In this document: one piece after another, positions 63,470 to 64,000 of the stretch | Position numbering within the stretch: the first letter of the stretch is position 1 | Layout: every line of letters starts with the position of its first letter | Assembly: GCF_016918565.1 (NCBI RefSeq) | Contig: NZ_JAFFQD010000015.1 | Span: 38,863 to 102,862 of the forward strand | Direction of reading: 5' to 3' | Source: Desulfogranum marinum | GTDB taxonomy: Bacteria > Desulfobacterota > Desulfobulbia > Desulfobulbales > Desulfobulbaceae | Length of the DNA stretch: 64,000 nt | Made by a program: the position numbers and the translations under genes | The notes under the pieces: generated by a model | Databases searched by the model: none | Told to the model about the DNA's origin: nothing | What the model saw: only the letters and a program-made list of their open reading frames with translations

Positions 63470-63748
63470 ATGATTGAGCCTTTTACGATATATCCAGAAT
63501 CACTTATAGATTCGAAAGAAAAAGCCCAAAAAATTATACAGGATAACGCCTATTATTTTTATGTAATTGGGGTGTTTTCGTTACTGGCGGGCACATTTTT
63601 CATCAGCCGTAATGAAAATTTATTTGATATATCTTTTGGCTCGGAATTATTATTTGCTGGAACGTTCTCTATTACCCTTGCTTATCTGACAACGTTATCA
63701 ACCCGAATTTCTCATGAACATTGTGTCAACTTAACAAATTACACCTAA
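63470..63748 (+). CDS. Small membrane protein, unknown function
   Basis: A 92-residue protein with two hydrophobic helices (about 27-45 and 58-74; YFYVIGVFSLLAGTFFIS, LLFAGTFSITLAYLTTL). No family recognised and no ribosome site is visible, so translation is uncertain. AT-rich like its neighbours. Confidence 0.45.
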   Translation: MIEPFTIYPESLIDSKEKAQKIIQDNAYYFYVIGVFSLLAGTFFISRNENLFDISFGSELLFAGTFSITLAYLTTLSTRISHEHCVNLTNYT

Positions 63749-63794
63749 TTTCTGTATGTTATGTAAATTCAAATAGATTTGGTATTTTTTCACA

Positions 63795-63884
63795 ATGTTC
63801 ACCAAAGGTCAGTCCATCCAGCATCATTTTCTTCAGTATTTTGGCAATGAATATAGGCGACTATCGGAGTCTACGCTTCCATGA
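63795..63884 (+). repeat. Repeat with short frame, copy 2
   Basis: A 29-codon frame beginning MFTKGQSIQHHFLQYFGNEY, matching copy 1 at 42686. The amino-acid changes between copies are mostly conservative, so the shared segment may once have been coding. The window ends at 64000 in sequence with no other recognised feature. Confidence 0.5.
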
Positions 63885-64000
63885 GAAGGCTTGTCAACAC
63901 CTGTTCGACTTGGCGAACCAAATTTTAAATTATCCCGTAACGTCAGGCTTCCATTCGCACTCATTTAAAGGCACAGCCATATGCCCGGTGCATTGTAATG

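Noticed and set aside
1..64000. tRNA, rRNA, CRISPR arrays and prophage genes
   Set aside because: Scanned by eye for tRNA-like T-loops, regularly spaced repeats, and integrase or phage structural proteins; none found. Dispersed repeats here lack CRISPR spacing.

Overview
The window is a chromosomal stretch (roughly 48% GC by eye) from a Gram-negative, probably strictly anaerobic bacterium. Lipid A genes (lpxD-fabZ-lpxA-lpxI), Mpl, a selenocysteine elongation factor (SelB), two ADP-forming acyl-CoA synthetases, a rhodanese-ferritin fusion, the diadenylate cyclase trio cdaA-ybbR-glmM and the recurring palindromic repeats together suggest Desulfobacterota, most likely a relative of Desulfobulbales. 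This placement is inferred from gene content; no rRNA or tRNA gene is present to test it. I find no CRISPR array, prophage or intact insertion sequence. The window is mostly housekeeping and accessory metabolism.

Layout. 1-2.4 kb: the 5' part of mutY (minus strand, runs off the window), a MITE-like element with a 6-bp target duplication, and a TIGR03790-family exported protein. 2.5-3.5 kb: nitroreductase plus a PGPGW membrane protein. 4-7.2 kb: cdaA-ybbR-glmM, the c-di-AMP synthase locus coupled to amino-sugar phosphate synthesis. 7.3-14.1 kb (minus): hsp20-lon-ftsY-(TerB/J-domain protein)-aminotransferase, headed by a promoter-like region with a palindromic operator. 14.7-18.6 kb: Mrp/NBP35 ATPase, MBL hydrolase, selB. 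18.7-23.7 kb: tandem ADP-forming acyl-CoA synthetases. 23.8-24.7 kb: rhodanese-ferritin fusion. 25.1-29.3 kb: DUF4405 membrane protein, secreted protein, sensor kinase and sigma-54 response regulator. 29.3-33.5 kb (minus): pntAA-pntAB-pntB, a small membrane protein, tilS. 33.9-36.5 kb: a small protein coupled to mpl, and a periplasmic protein. 36.7-40.8 kb: Pit transporter + DUF47 regulator facing a Na/Pi cotransporter. 40.8-42.6 kb: YjdF-type membrane protein and an M20 amidohydrolase. 42.9-48.1 kb (minus): a complete peptide/nickel-type ABC importer. 48.1-51.4 kb (minus): MurU-like nucleotidyltransferase, AmgK-like sugar kinase, der. 51.7-53.3 kb: a fused HisH-HisF enzyme of the eukaryotic HIS7 type. 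53.5-55 kb: universal stress protein coupled to a kinase-like protein. 55-58.4 kb (minus): lpxD-fabZ-lpxA-lpxI. 58.5-61.9 kb: DUF1343/NamZ-type muramidase, EamA transporter, DUF2332 protein. 62-64 kb: an AT-richer stretch with small proteins and short repeats.

How they work together. Several loci converge on the envelope: GlmM feeds UDP-GlcNAc to peptidoglycan and lipid A; the NamZ-like enzyme, AmgK/MurU-like pair, Mpl and possibly the peptide ABC importer could form a peptidoglycan salvage route; LpxD/FabZ/LpxA/LpxI make lipid A. The hsp20-lon-ftsY-J protein cluster is a proteostasis and membrane-targeting unit. Energy and redox genes (Pnt transhydrogenase, ADP-forming synthetases) fit an anaerobe.

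The most notable findings are the eukaryote-like HisHF fusion, the families of short palindromic repeats in the intergenic regions (one with a clean target-site duplication), a three-arm alternative hairpin upstream of mrp, a palindrome over the presumed hsp20-lon start point, and the translationally coupled stress-protein/kinase pair.
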